From positions 26,009 through 90,008 of the forward strand of contig JAFQIA010000017.1 in the NCBI GenBank assembly GCA_017397725.1: 64,000 bases of DNA. The letters are read 5' to 3'. The notes under the pieces are model-generated. The model worked only from the letters and a program-made list of their open reading frames with translations, was not told the DNA's origin and did not search any database. This document shows, piece by piece, positions 50,485 to 58,423 of the stretch. Every line of letters starts with the position of its first letter. Within the stretch, counting starts at the first letter, position 1. The DNA comes from Clostridia bacterium (GTDB taxonomy: Bacteria > Bacillota > Clostridia > Monoglobales > Monoglobaceae). A program made the position numbers and the translations under genes.

Positions 50485-51789
50485 ATGTCAAGAACCGAAA
50501 CCTTGAATCAGGCACTTCTGGCTTTTATCGACCAATGCCCCGATGCCTATCATACCACCCAAGCTGTCTGTGATACCTTGAAAGAACAGGGCTATACCTA
50601 TCTTACCGAGCAGGAGGAATGGAATCTGGAAAAAGGCGGGCGTTATGTTGTGACCCGCAACGGTTCCTCTCTGATTGCCTTTCGGGTTCCAAAGGCAGAG
50701 GTAAGCGGTTTTATGATGACCGCCGCCCACAGCGACTCCCCTTGCTTGAAGCTAAAACCGGACTGCTTACTTTTTGAAAACGGCTACCTCAAGCTGAACA
50801 CCGAAAAATACGGCGGGATGATTCCTGAATCCTGGATGGACCGCCCCCTTTCCATTGCGGGACGGGTATTATTAGAAACCAAGGATGGCATCACCCCTCG
50901 GCTGGTACAAATCAACCGACCCCTTTTGGTGATCCCAAGCCTTGCCATCCATATGCAGTCCCAAGAAAAAGCGCCCCTCAATCCGCAGGTGGATTTGCTG
51001 CCCCTGTTCGGGCAGGCTGACCAAGCCGGTGATATGTTTGACTTTCTGGCAGAGGAACTGCAGCTTCCCGCCGAGGAGATTCTGGATGCAGACCTCTTCC
51101 TCTATCCGTGCACTCCCGGCTGTATCTGGGGAAAGAACAACGAATTTCTTTCTGCGCCCCGACTGGACGACCTGCAATGCGTCTTTGGAACCTTGCAAGG
51201 ATTTCTGGGGGAAAGTCATCCCCTTTCTCTTCCGGTTTACTGCGTGTTTGACAATGAAGAGGTTGGCTCTTCCACCAAGCAGGGTGCCAAGTCTACCTTT
51301 CTTTCAGATGTGCTCTCCCGCATCTGCCATAGCCTTGGCATAGGCCAAAGCCAAATGCTTGCATCAAGCATGATGCTCTCTTGTGACAATGCCCACGCTA
51401 TCCATCCCAACCATCCCGAAAAGGCAGACCCCAAGCTTCGCCCCAGAATGAACGGTGGCGTAGTTATCAAATATAACGCCAACCAGAAGTATACCACCGA
51501 CGCCGTTTCGGGTGCGCTCTTCCGGAAAATCTGCAAGGAACGAAATATCCCGATTCAGGTTTATGCCAATCGCAGTGACCTGCCCGGCGGCTCCACCCTG
51601 GGAAACCTCTCCTGTGAAAAGGTTTCGGTAAACACCATCGACATTGGTCTTGCTCAGCTTGCGATGCACTCGGCTTGGGAAACCGCCGGTGCAGAGGACA
51701 CACTGCATCTTGCCGATGCCGTCCGTGCCTTTTACCAAACCGCCATTACCTTAACCCCTGACGGCAGCTATCTTCTTGATTTTGTATAA
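50485..51789 (+). CDS. M18-family aminopeptidase
   Basis: 434-residue metallo-aminopeptidase (ApeB/aspartyl aminopeptidase-like), cytoplasmic, forming large oligomers in other species. Zinc-site motifs: AAHSDSPCLKLKP (His and Asp), DNEEVGSSTKQGAKS (catalytic Glu pair) and the C-terminal DIGLAQLAMHSAWETAGAED with the last His ligand; SCDNAHAIHPNHPEK is the family block. Monocistronic between its promoter and a terminator. Confidence 0.93.
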   Translation: MSRTETLNQALLAFIDQCPDAYHTTQAVCDTLKEQGYTYLTEQEEWNLEKGGRYVVTRNGSSLIAFRVPKAEVSGFMMTAAHSDSPCLKLKPDCLLFENGYLKLNTEKYGGMIPESWMDRPLSIAGRVLLETKDGITPRLVQINRPLLVIPSLAIHMQSQEKAPLNPQVDLLPLFGQADQAGDMFDFLAEELQLPAEEILDADLFLYPCTPGCIWGKNNEFLSAPRLDDLQCVFGTLQGFLGESHPLSLPVYCVFDNEEVGSSTKQGAKSTFLSDVLSRICHSLGIGQSQMLASSMMLSCDNAHAIHPNHPEKADPKLRPRMNGGVVIKYNANQKYTTDAVSGALFRKICKERNIPIQVYANRSDLPGGSTLGNLSCEKVSVNTIDIGLAQLAMHSAWETAGAEDTLHLADAVRAFYQTAITLTPDGSYLLDFV

Positions 51790-51790
51790 C

Positions 51791-51823
51791 AAAAAAGCAC
51801 TTGCAACTGCAAGTGCTTTTTTT
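51791..51823. terminator. Intrinsic terminator after the M18 gene
   Basis: Stem AAAAAAGCACTTGC / GCAAGTGCTTTTTT with a four-base loop; usable on both strands, so it can also end the lipoprotein transcript. Similar AAGCACTT/AAGTGCTT hairpins recur at 53104-53137 and 53330-53360. Confidence 0.88.
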
Positions 51824-51832
51824 GATTGAGGG

Positions 51833-52318
51833 TTATTCTCCCCCCATATTTCTTTTAAACGATTGCGCCATTTTTCCAACATCCTCATAGGTAACAGAAT
51901 CGTCCCAAACAATCATAGATATTTCTTTGTCTTGTTCTGCCACTCCAAGGTCTATGTACGCCTTCTCACATTTCTTTCCATTGATAATATAGTGGTGTTT
52001 GCCCCTATATGTATCATTTGAAAACACCTCACTTGTGACAAGCCCTACCCGCCTCGCCTTTTCATCGAATAATCTATGGGCGATATCTGTATTACCTTCA
52101 TCAATGATATACCCTGCAAGATGGACGGTATCTTGGTTCAATTCTTCTACGCCTTCATCGGTAAAATAAATTTTATTATCCTCAATATGGCAGGTCCAAC
52201 CTTGGGGAATTTTGATCCTCCCAAGGTCTGATATTTCAATTTCTTTCCATCCGTCATATTTGCCGGAACATCCGGAAAAGCAGAGTATGAGCACAAAAAT
52301 GCAGATTACCTTTTTCAT
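51833..52318 (-). CDS. Small predicted lipoprotein
   Basis: 161 residues from the ATG at 52318. The N-terminus MKKVICIFVLILCFSGCSGK is a lipoprotein signal peptide with lipobox FSGC, so the mature protein should be lipid-anchored outside the membrane by Lgt. The remainder (KYDGWKEIEISDLGRIKIPQ onward) resembles small Clostridial lipoproteins with a PsbP-like/stress-type fold, but I do not recognise a family. Overlaps the end of the upstream frameshifted gene by ATGA, so the two were or are one operon. Confidence 0.75.
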   Translation of the reverse strand: MKKVICIFVLILCFSGCSGKYDGWKEIEISDLGRIKIPQGWTCHIEDNKIYFTDEGVEELNQDTVHLAGYIIDEGNTDIAHRLFDEKARRVGLVTSEVFSNDTYRGKHHYIINGKKCEKAYIDLGVAEQDKEISMIVWDDSVTYEDVGKMAQSFKRNMGGE

Positions 52319-53015
52319 CGTTCTAAAACCCTCCATATCTTTTTAGCCATACTAGGATTATGGATATCTACCATCCGTTGAAGTGTTTCAAAAGTCCATG
52401 CGTTTCCATCCTTGCCGGGGGCCCTCATTCCCCCAATATTGGTGTCCTTTGTGTTTTCCTTCATAACTCCAGCACGGTAAAACGCCCAATGAATTTGTAA
52501 TTCTTTATCAATTCCATCAATTGTTCGTCCGGAAAGATTGTCTGGCGATAATGCCTTAGCAGCCTTATAAATAGCCTTTGCCAAAGTTCTTCCTCCACCA
52601 TTCCCTAAGATTGATTCATAATCGTTATTTTCAAACTGAAAACTAACACCTCCGTCCTTAATTGTGTATTCAGCTTGAAGTTTTTCCCCCATACAGTTAG
52701 GTCAGTAATAACCTTATATTGTTTCGTATATGGATCATCTGTCTTTTCCTCTACAAAGGTATTCTTATAATTTTTCCCTTGCATTGTAAAATTTTTGTCG
52801 CCATCCTTTGCCATATGCTTTGCTACATACCTATTATACAAAAACAAAGCATCTTCGTCAAGCGTGGTGGCTATCTTATTGTAGGTATCAAGCCCCACAA
52901 TTTTTGCGCAGCGCCAGCCATAAATATCGTTGGAGTTGATAAGCGGACGGTCACACCTCCTACAACGGTTTTGTCCATCTAAGATTTCTTCATTTTGGTA
53001 GTTGTTTTCCATTTT
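52315..53015 (-). pseudogene. Frameshifted gene with N-terminal CxxC motif, family unknown
   Basis: Two overlapping frames (53015 to 52605, and a second ending at 52315) appear to be one gene of about 230 codons broken at the run GGGGGAAAAA (minus strand, 52690-52681). The first part starts MENNYQNEEILDGQNRCRRC after AAAGGAGTAG and has a possible zinc motif CRRC with a later Cys in GWRCAKIVG. A -1 shift at the run joins KVITDLTVWGK to KLQAEYTIKDGGVSFQFEN and gives a continuous product ending SMAKKIWRVLER. The second frame has no ribosome-binding site of its own. Alternatives: sequencing error, true mutation or programmed frameshift. Function unknown. Confidence 0.6.
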
Positions 53016-53103
53016 TTCTACTCCTTTTCTTTGTTTTTCTTTTATCCTACAAAAAAAGAGTGCCAACGCGTGCCATGGTTGAAAAATGATTTGCATTCTC
53101 ACG

Positions 53104-53137
53104 ACAAACAAAAAAGCACCTGCCGTTGCAAGTGCTT
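53104..53137 (-). terminator. Terminator-like hairpin before the frameshifted gene
   Basis: Minus-strand AAGCACTTGC / GCAGGTGCTT (one G-T wobble) with an AACG loop followed by six T residues. It lies between the hairpin mosaic and the frameshifted gene. Confidence 0.6.
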
Positions 53138-53180
53138 TAAGTGCTTTTTGCCGCTTTGTGTTGACGATGGATACATCTTT

Positions 53181-53327
53181 TATGAAGTATTTGCCTTCCG
53201 GAAAATATGAAGCAGTGGCTTTGCCACTATGAAGCAAAGCGTTCCTTAATGTGCCGCAGGCACACTTCATTGTCGAAGACAACTTCATTAGCGTGAGCGA
53301 CTTCATGTTCCGTCAGGAACGCTTCAT
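53181..53327. repeat. Mosaic of short hairpins separated by ATGAAG / CTTCAT
   Basis: A 147-bp array. Three left-hand spacers read ATGAAG (about 53182, 53207, 53229) and four right-hand ones read CTTCAT (about 53265, 53283, 53301, 53322). Between them are different small palindromes: AGTGGC-TTT-GCCACT, GTGCC-GCA-GGCAC, TGTC-GAA-GACA, GTTCC-GTCA-GGAAC and weaker ones. The spacers themselves are complementary across the array, so the whole can also fold as one large structure. Translating it gives only a spurious N-terminal extension of the downstream gene. Confidence 0.85.
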
Positions 53328-53329
53328 TG

Positions 53330-53360
53330 AAAAAAGCACTTCCGAAGAAGTGCTTTTTTC
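53330..53360 (-). terminator. Intrinsic terminator after tRNA-Leu
   Basis: Stem GAAAAAAGCACTT / AAGTGCTTTTTTC with a seven-base loop, directly 3' of the tRNA on the minus strand. Confidence 0.85.
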
Positions 53361-53447
53361 TGGTGCCGATGGCCGGAGTCGAACCGGCACGGAGTTGCCC
53401 CCGACGGATTTTGAGTCCGTTGCGTCTGCCAATTTCACCACATCGGC
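53361..53447 (-). tRNA. tRNA-Leu, anticodon CAA
   Basis: An 87-nt class II tRNA. Acceptor stem GCCGATG pairs with CATCGGC, followed by ACCA with CCA encoded. The anticodon arm ACGGA-CTCAAAA-TCCGT gives anticodon CAA (codon UUG), a long variable arm follows, and the T-arm loop contains GGTTCGACTCC. Own promoter at 53476-53504 and terminator at 53330-53360. Confidence 0.97.
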
Positions 53448-53475
53448 GTGCGTCCTGAACATCAGAACAGAAAAT

Positions 53476-53504
53476 AGTATAGCACACTCTTTGTAAAAAA
53501 GCAA
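53476..53504 (-). promoter_or_regulatory. Predicted promoter of tRNA-Leu
   Basis: Minus-strand TTGCTT (53504-53499) and TATACT (53481-53476), spacer 17 bp, about 30 bp before the mature tRNA 5' end. Confidence 0.7.
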
Positions 53505-53512
53505 GTGTTTTT

Positions 53513-53550
53513 TTCAAAAAAAACTGCGGATTTCAAAAATCCGCAGTTTT
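53513..53550 (-). terminator. Intrinsic terminator after nadE
   Basis: Perfect 13-bp stem AAACTGCGGATTT / AAATCCGCAGTTT with a CAA loop and a run of T residues on the minus strand, starting 4 bp after the nadE stop. Confidence 0.9.
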
Positions 53551-53553
53551 TGT

Positions 53554-55446
53554 TTATGCATTGATAAATTGCGATGACGCGTCACTTGGCATCTGCCAAT
53601 CTCCTCGGGGAGAAAGTCCCACACTGCCCACCTTGGGGCCATCGGGCAAGCAGGACCGCTTAAACTGGCTCTGGGTAAACCTCTTGATAAAGATACCCAG
53701 CCAATGCTCGATGGTCTTTTTGTCATAGATGCCACGGAACGCGTACTCTGCCAGTCGTTGAATCTTTTCCTTGGAAAAGCCGTGGTGCACCAGATGATAC
53801 AGGAAGAAATCGTGGAGTTCATAGGGGCCCACAATTTCCTCGGTCTGCTGACGGATTTCCCCATTCTCCTCCGGCGGCAAAAGTTCAGGGCTGACCGGTG
53901 TTGCCAGTACATCGTACAAGGTTTTCTGCAAGATTTCCTCGCTGCGGTCTGCCACAAACTTAACCAGATGCCGCATCATGGTTTTGGGCACATCTGCATT
54001 CACCCCATACATGGACATATGGTCCCCATTATAAGTGGCAAACCCCAACGCCAACTCCGAAAGATCGCCGGTACCAATCACAATCCCGCCGGTCTTGTTG
54101 GCAATATCCATCAGCACCTGGGTTCTCTCCCGTGCCTGCGCGTTTTCATAAGTCACATCATGAGTCTCAATATCTGCGCCAATATCTTTTAAGTGTCCGG
54201 TTACCGCCTCACGGATGTCAATCTCCCGACATTCCACCCCAAGGCTTTCCATCATTCGTTTTGCATTGCCATAGGTTCTGTCGGTGGTACCAAAGCAGGG
54301 CATGGTCACCGCCACAATTCCTTTACGGGGAAGATTCAGGGCATCAAAAGCGCCTACCGTTACCAGCAGTGCCAAGGTGCTGTCAAGCCCGCCGGAAACC
54401 CCGATGGTCACTGTCTTTGCGCCAATATGTTCCAGCCGCTTTTTCAAGCCGTGACATTGGATAGCAAAAATTTCTTCACACCGCTGCTTCAACTGTTTCT
54501 CGTCTGCCGGAACAAAAGGATTTTGCGCAATCTCCCGCTCCAGTTCGGTTTTTTGAGTGCCAATGGCAAAGGAAATTTGACGATACCCCGCATCCTCTCT
54601 GGGAGTAAAGGTAGTACATTTTCTCCGCTCCTGTACCAGATGGCAAACGTCAATATCGGTACGGGCAACCCCGTCTTGAAAGCTTTTGGTTTCGGCAAGC
54701 AGCTTGCCTTTTTCATAAATCAAGTTGTGTCCGCCAAACACCAAGTCGGTGGTGGATTCCCCCTCCCCCGCATTGGCAAAGATATAAGCACAAACCGTCC
54801 GTGCGGACTGGGATTCCATCAAAGCTTTCCGGTAATTCGCCTTGCCGACAACCTCGTTGCTGGCAGACAAGTTCACCAGTACCGTGGCTCCGTTTAAGGC
54901 GTGCATCACGCCGGGGGGAACCGGTGCCCACAAATCCTCGCACAGTTCTGCGGCAATCCGGAGCTGGGGCAGGTCGGTGGCACAGAACAGAAGTTTCGGT
55001 CCCACCGGAACCTCTTTGTTTCCAAGAATAACCGTCGTGTTTTCAGCGAGGGCGGAAAAATGTCTTTTCTCCTGAAACTCCCCGTGGTTGGGCAAGGTCT
55101 GTTTGGGGACCATTCCAAGAATCTCCCCATCCTTGACAAAGGCCGCCACGTTGCAGAGCTTGTCCCCTACTGCAAGGGGAAGTCCTACCACCGAAAGCAC
55201 GCCGCTTGAGGCGGTTTCCTTGGCAATCTGTAAGAGTGCCGACTCCGCCTGCCGGATCAATCCCTCCTGGAAGAACAAATCCCCACAGGTATAGGCGGTC
55301 AGTCCCAATTCCGGAAACACCGCGATTTTGATACCCTCTTTTCCGGCATTCTGGATGGCCTTGATGGTCTGCTCCATATTGAAGGTCACATCGGCAACCC
55401 GCACCTTGGGGGTGATTGCCGCAACCTTTACAAATCCGTGTTTCAT
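53554..55446 (-). CDS. nadE: Glutamine-dependent NAD+ synthetase
   Basis: 630 residues, two domains. The N-terminal nitrilase-type glutaminase has the Glu-Lys-Cys triad visible in AVFPELGLTAYT (Glu46), PKQTLPNHGEFQEKRHF and AAELCEDLWAPVPPG. The C-terminal ATP pyrophosphatase has the P-loop SGGLDSTLALL and GTGDLSELALGFATYNGD. It amidates nicotinate adenine dinucleotide with glutamine-derived ammonia. Followed by a terminator; upstream yhhQ is on the same strand with a 28-bp gap. Confidence 0.97.
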   Translation of the reverse strand: MKHGFVKVAAITPKVRVADVTFNMEQTIKAIQNAGKEGIKIAVFPELGLTAYTCGDLFFQEGLIRQAESALLQIAKETASSGVLSVVGLPLAVGDKLCNVAAFVKDGEILGMVPKQTLPNHGEFQEKRHFSALAENTTVILGNKEVPVGPKLLFCATDLPQLRIAAELCEDLWAPVPPGVMHALNGATVLVNLSASNEVVGKANYRKALMESQSARTVCAYIFANAGEGESTTDLVFGGHNLIYEKGKLLAETKSFQDGVARTDIDVCHLVQERRKCTTFTPREDAGYRQISFAIGTQKTELEREIAQNPFVPADEKQLKQRCEEIFAIQCHGLKKRLEHIGAKTVTIGVSGGLDSTLALLVTVGAFDALNLPRKGIVAVTMPCFGTTDRTYGNAKRMMESLGVECREIDIREAVTGHLKDIGADIETHDVTYENAQARERTQVLMDIANKTGGIVIGTGDLSELALGFATYNGDHMSMYGVNADVPKTMMRHLVKFVADRSEEILQKTLYDVLATPVSPELLPPEENGEIRQQTEEIVGPYELHDFFLYHLVHHGFSKEKIQRLAEYAFRGIYDKKTIEHWLGIFIKRFTQSQFKRSCLPDGPKVGSVGLSPRGDWQMPSDASSQFINA

Positions 55447-55474
55447 TATCGTTCCTCCGTTCTGTGTTCTTATT

Positions 55475-56143
55475 CTACCCTTCTGTCCGTCCTTTTAACC
55501 AAGCTACAAAGCCGTAGACCAAAGGTGTTCCTGCAACTGCCTCTAACAATACTTTCAGCAGATATTGTACCACAATCATCGAAACCAATTCTCCAAAGGG
55601 GCTGACACCCCAAAAGGCAAGGAACACAAACAAGGTGGTATCAAAGGCGTGTCCTGCCACCGAGCTTACAATGGTCCGCACCCAGAGATGCTTCCCTTGG
55701 GTTTTTTCTTTCAGTCTTACCATCACAAGAGAATTGATCAATTCCCCACCCAGAAAAGCAGCCGCCGATGCGAACAGGATGCGGGGCACAAACCCGAAGA
55801 TTGCCTGATATGCCGCCGCAAGCTCCATCTGGTATTCCGGCACAGGGAGCAAGCACCCCAAAGCGGTAAAGCCTACCAATATCAGGTTGCAAATGGCGGT
55901 GAGAATAATGGTTTTTCTCGCCGTTTGAAATCCCCACACCTCAGTCAGGGCATCGCCTAACATATAGGTCAGGGGGAACACAATGGTCCCCGCATCAAAC
56001 AGGGATAATTCCCCCACCTGAATGATCCGCACCGCCATCAGGTTGGAGGTGAGATAAAGGGTCACCAAAAGACTGGTCACAATGGTCAGTATGTCTGTTG
56101 TCCTCCGGTTTTTCGCAGGGTTTTCCGGTACCTGATGTTTCAT
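55475..56143 (-). CDS. Queuosine precursor transporter, YhhQ/VUT family
   Basis: 222-residue membrane protein with about six transmembrane helices. TSNLMAVRIIQVGELSLFDA, YMLGDALTEVWGFQTARKTI and VAGHAFDTTLFVFLAFWG are family blocks. YhhQ of Escherichia coli imports preQ0/preQ1; relatives in anaerobes may take queuine or preQ1. No queuosine synthesis genes or preQ1 riboswitch are seen next to it, so substrate choice is open. It lies between mtaB and nadE in one probable transcript. Confidence 0.88.
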   Translation of the reverse strand: MKHQVPENPAKNRRTTDILTIVTSLLVTLYLTSNLMAVRIIQVGELSLFDAGTIVFPLTYMLGDALTEVWGFQTARKTIILTAICNLILVGFTALGCLLPVPEYQMELAAAYQAIFGFVPRILFASAAAFLGGELINSLVMVRLKEKTQGKHLWVRTIVSSVAGHAFDTTLFVFLAFWGVSPFGELVSMIVVQYLLKVLLEAVAGTPLVYGFVAWLKGRTEG

Positions 56144-56155
56144 AACAATTGCTCC

Positions 56156-57457
56156 TTATTCTTTGATTTCTCCAAAAAGCATTCCGTCTTTCCAGTCGGT
56201 CAGCTTGATCTCTAAAATCTGTCCTGTCACATCCCTATCCGTTTCTATCTGCACATCCAGATAGTTTGCCGTGGTTCCGTGATAGCGATTCTGTTTTTTC
56301 TGCTCCATCAACACCGGCATGGTTCTGCCCATGTAGGAACGATAAAATTCCTCTTTCATTTGTTCGGCAAGTGATAGCATCTTATGGGCACGCTCTGTTT
56401 TGGTATGCTCGTCCACCTGATCAGGAAAATGCTCCGCCGCCGTACCCTCCCGAATGGAATAAGGGAAGATATGCATCTGGGCAAAGCCCATCTCCTTGCA
56501 AAAGTTGTAGGATTCCTCAAATTCCTGTTCGGTCTCCCCCGCAAATCCCACCATCAAGTCGGTGGTGATGGCAGTATCGGGAAGATGCTCCCGCAACAGG
56601 TTCACCGCCTGCCGATATTCCTCGGTGGTATATCTGCGCCGCATCCGCTTTAATGTGGCATCGCAGCCGCTTTGCAGGGACATATGGAACTGAGGACAGA
56701 GCTTGGGAAGTGCTTTCGCCCGCCGTACAAAATCTTCATCCATCAGCACCGGTTCCAAAGACCCTAATCGAATCCGGGCAATTCCGTCTATCCGGTGCAC
56801 CGCCTCAATCACATCCATCAAGCCTGTGCCATCCTTCAAATCTTTACCGTAAGACCCGATATGGATGCCGGTGAGCACCACCTCACCATAGCCGGCTTTG
56901 CCCAGCTCTTCTGCCTCTTTTACGATGGCATCCATCGCGCGGGACCGAACCGGTCCTCTGGCATAAGGGATGATGCAGTAAGAACAAAAATTGTTGCATC
57001 CGTCCTCAATCTTCAAATTGGCACGCACCCGACTCTGGCTGCGGGTGCCGCCCAATTCTTCAAAGGTGTGCTCTTTTAAGATATCCTCAATGGCATCGGT
57101 AGGCATTCCGCTAAGCGCCTTTTCGCTGAACTCCACAATCCGGTCACGATACTTGTTCCCAAGCAGAATATCCACACCCATCTCTTGCCTCATGCGGGTG
57201 CTGTCGGTCTGGGCAAGACATCCGCAAACCGCAATCTTGGCGTTGGGATATTCCCGCTTGACCCGTCGAATCATCTGCCGGCTTTTCTGGGCGCCGGTTC
57301 CGGTGACTGCGCAGGTGTTGATGATACAGACATCTGCTTCTGCCTTGCCGGTGACAACCTGATGTCCGGCTTGGCGAAACAGCTCTGCCATGGCTTCGCT
57401 CTCATAAAGATTGGTCTTGCATCCAAGGGTAAAAAACCGAACTCTGATTGCCCTCAC
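56156..57457 (-). CDS. mtaB: tRNA t6A37 methylthiotransferase MtaB
   Basis: Radical-SAM enzyme that converts t6A37 to ms2t6A in ANN-decoding tRNAs. N-terminal domain with three cluster cysteines (TLGCKTNLYESEA, INTCAVTGTGAQK, VCGCLAQT), the radical SAM motif CNNFCSYC, and a C-terminal TRAM domain. The GTG at 57457 is favoured because AGGA lies at about 6 bp and gives the short N-terminus usual for MtaB (MRAIRVRFFTLGCK); an ATG at 57493 would add 12 residues. A promoter is at 57543-57571. Confidence 0.93.
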   Translation of the reverse strand: MRAIRVRFFTLGCKTNLYESEAMAELFRQAGHQVVTGKAEADVCIINTCAVTGTGAQKSRQMIRRVKREYPNAKIAVCGCLAQTDSTRMRQEMGVDILLGNKYRDRIVEFSEKALSGMPTDAIEDILKEHTFEELGGTRSQSRVRANLKIEDGCNNFCSYCIIPYARGPVRSRAMDAIVKEAEELGKAGYGEVVLTGIHIGSYGKDLKDGTGLMDVIEAVHRIDGIARIRLGSLEPVLMDEDFVRRAKALPKLCPQFHMSLQSGCDATLKRMRRRYTTEEYRQAVNLLREHLPDTAITTDLMVGFAGETEQEFEESYNFCKEMGFAQMHIFPYSIREGTAAEHFPDQVDEHTKTERAHKMLSLAEQMKEEFYRSYMGRTMPVLMEQKKQNRYHGTTANYLDVQIETDRDVTGQILEIKLTDWKDGMLFGEIKE

Positions 57458-57542
57458 GCCCTTTCCTAAAAGAATTTTGCGCTCTCTTCCCACAGAAGTT
57501 GCATAATTTTAACAAAATTGGGGAAGTAATTTATATGAAATT

Positions 57543-57571
57543 ATTATATATTTTTTCATTGACTAATGCAA
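57543..57571 (-). promoter_or_regulatory. Predicted promoter of the mtaB operon
   Basis: Minus-strand TTGCAT (57571-57566) and TATAAT (57548-57543), spacer 17 bp. It overlaps the divergent promoter of the HPr-like gene. Confidence 0.65.
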
Positions 57572-57587
57572 GAAAAAATTGTATAAT
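57559..57587 (+). promoter_or_regulatory. Predicted promoter of the HPr-like gene
   Basis: TTGACT (57559-57564) and TATAAT (57582-57587), spacer 17 bp, 42 bp before the ATG at 57630. Physically overlaps the -35 of the divergent mtaB promoter. Confidence 0.78.
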
Positions 57588-57629
57588 TTTACTGGGCGAA
57601 ATGGACTATTTTTTAGGAGGTTGAGTGAA

Positions 57630-57857
<228 letters not shown>

Positions 57858-57931
57858 TACACGCAAGTTCCGCAAGGCCCTGTCTTTTTAGGCAGGACTT
57901 TGCCATCTTTGGAAACCAGTAGGAGGCAGGT

Positions 57932-58393
57932 ATGCAAAACCGCTTTATGGCAGAGGCATTGTTGGAAGCACAGCTGGCGTATGACGCCGGTGAGATTCCG
58001 GTAGGTGCCGTGATTGTCAAAAATGGGGAAATCCTCGCCCGCGGGCACAATCTGCGGGAGACCGAGCAGAATGCACTTGCCCATGCTGAAACTGTTGCCA
58101 TCCGTCGTGCCTGTGAACTACTTGGTTCCTGGCGGCTTGAGGACTGTGACCTTTATGTCACCTTAGAGCCTTGCGCCATGTGCTGCGGCGCCATCGCCCA
58201 ATCAAAAATCCGCAGAGTCTATTTCGGTGCCTATGACCCAAAGGGTGGATTTGCAGTTTCCAATGCATCGCTTTTTCAACATCCCGGACTGGTGCACAAT
58301 CCGGAATGTTATTGTGGCATTATGGAAGAAGAATCAGCCGCGTTGCTGCATTCTTTTTTTCAGGAAATGCGTAATACAACTATGAAAAAATAA
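57932..58393 (+). CDS. tadA: tRNA-specific adenosine deaminase
   Basis: 153 residues; deaminates A34 to inosine in tRNA-Arg. Zinc-dependent deaminase motifs are present: HAETVAIRRA (HAE) and PCAMCCGAI (PCxxC), with GEIPVGAVIVKNGEILARGH upstream. AGTAGGAGG precedes the ATG. It lies between the HPr-like gene and ppdK. Confidence 0.94.
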   Translation: MQNRFMAEALLEAQLAYDAGEIPVGAVIVKNGEILARGHNLRETEQNALAHAETVAIRRACELLGSWRLEDCDLYVTLEPCAMCCGAIAQSKIRRVYFGAYDPKGGFAVSNASLFQHPGLVHNPECYCGIMEEESAALLHSFFQEMRNTTMKK

Positions 58394-58423
58394 CCATTTT
58401 ATATACTTAGGAGGTAATTTCCA

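Noticed and set aside
53016..53306. N-terminal extension of the frameshifted gene through the hairpin mosaic
   Set aside because: The extension is a translation of repeats and a terminator; a proper start with ribosome-binding site lies at 53015.
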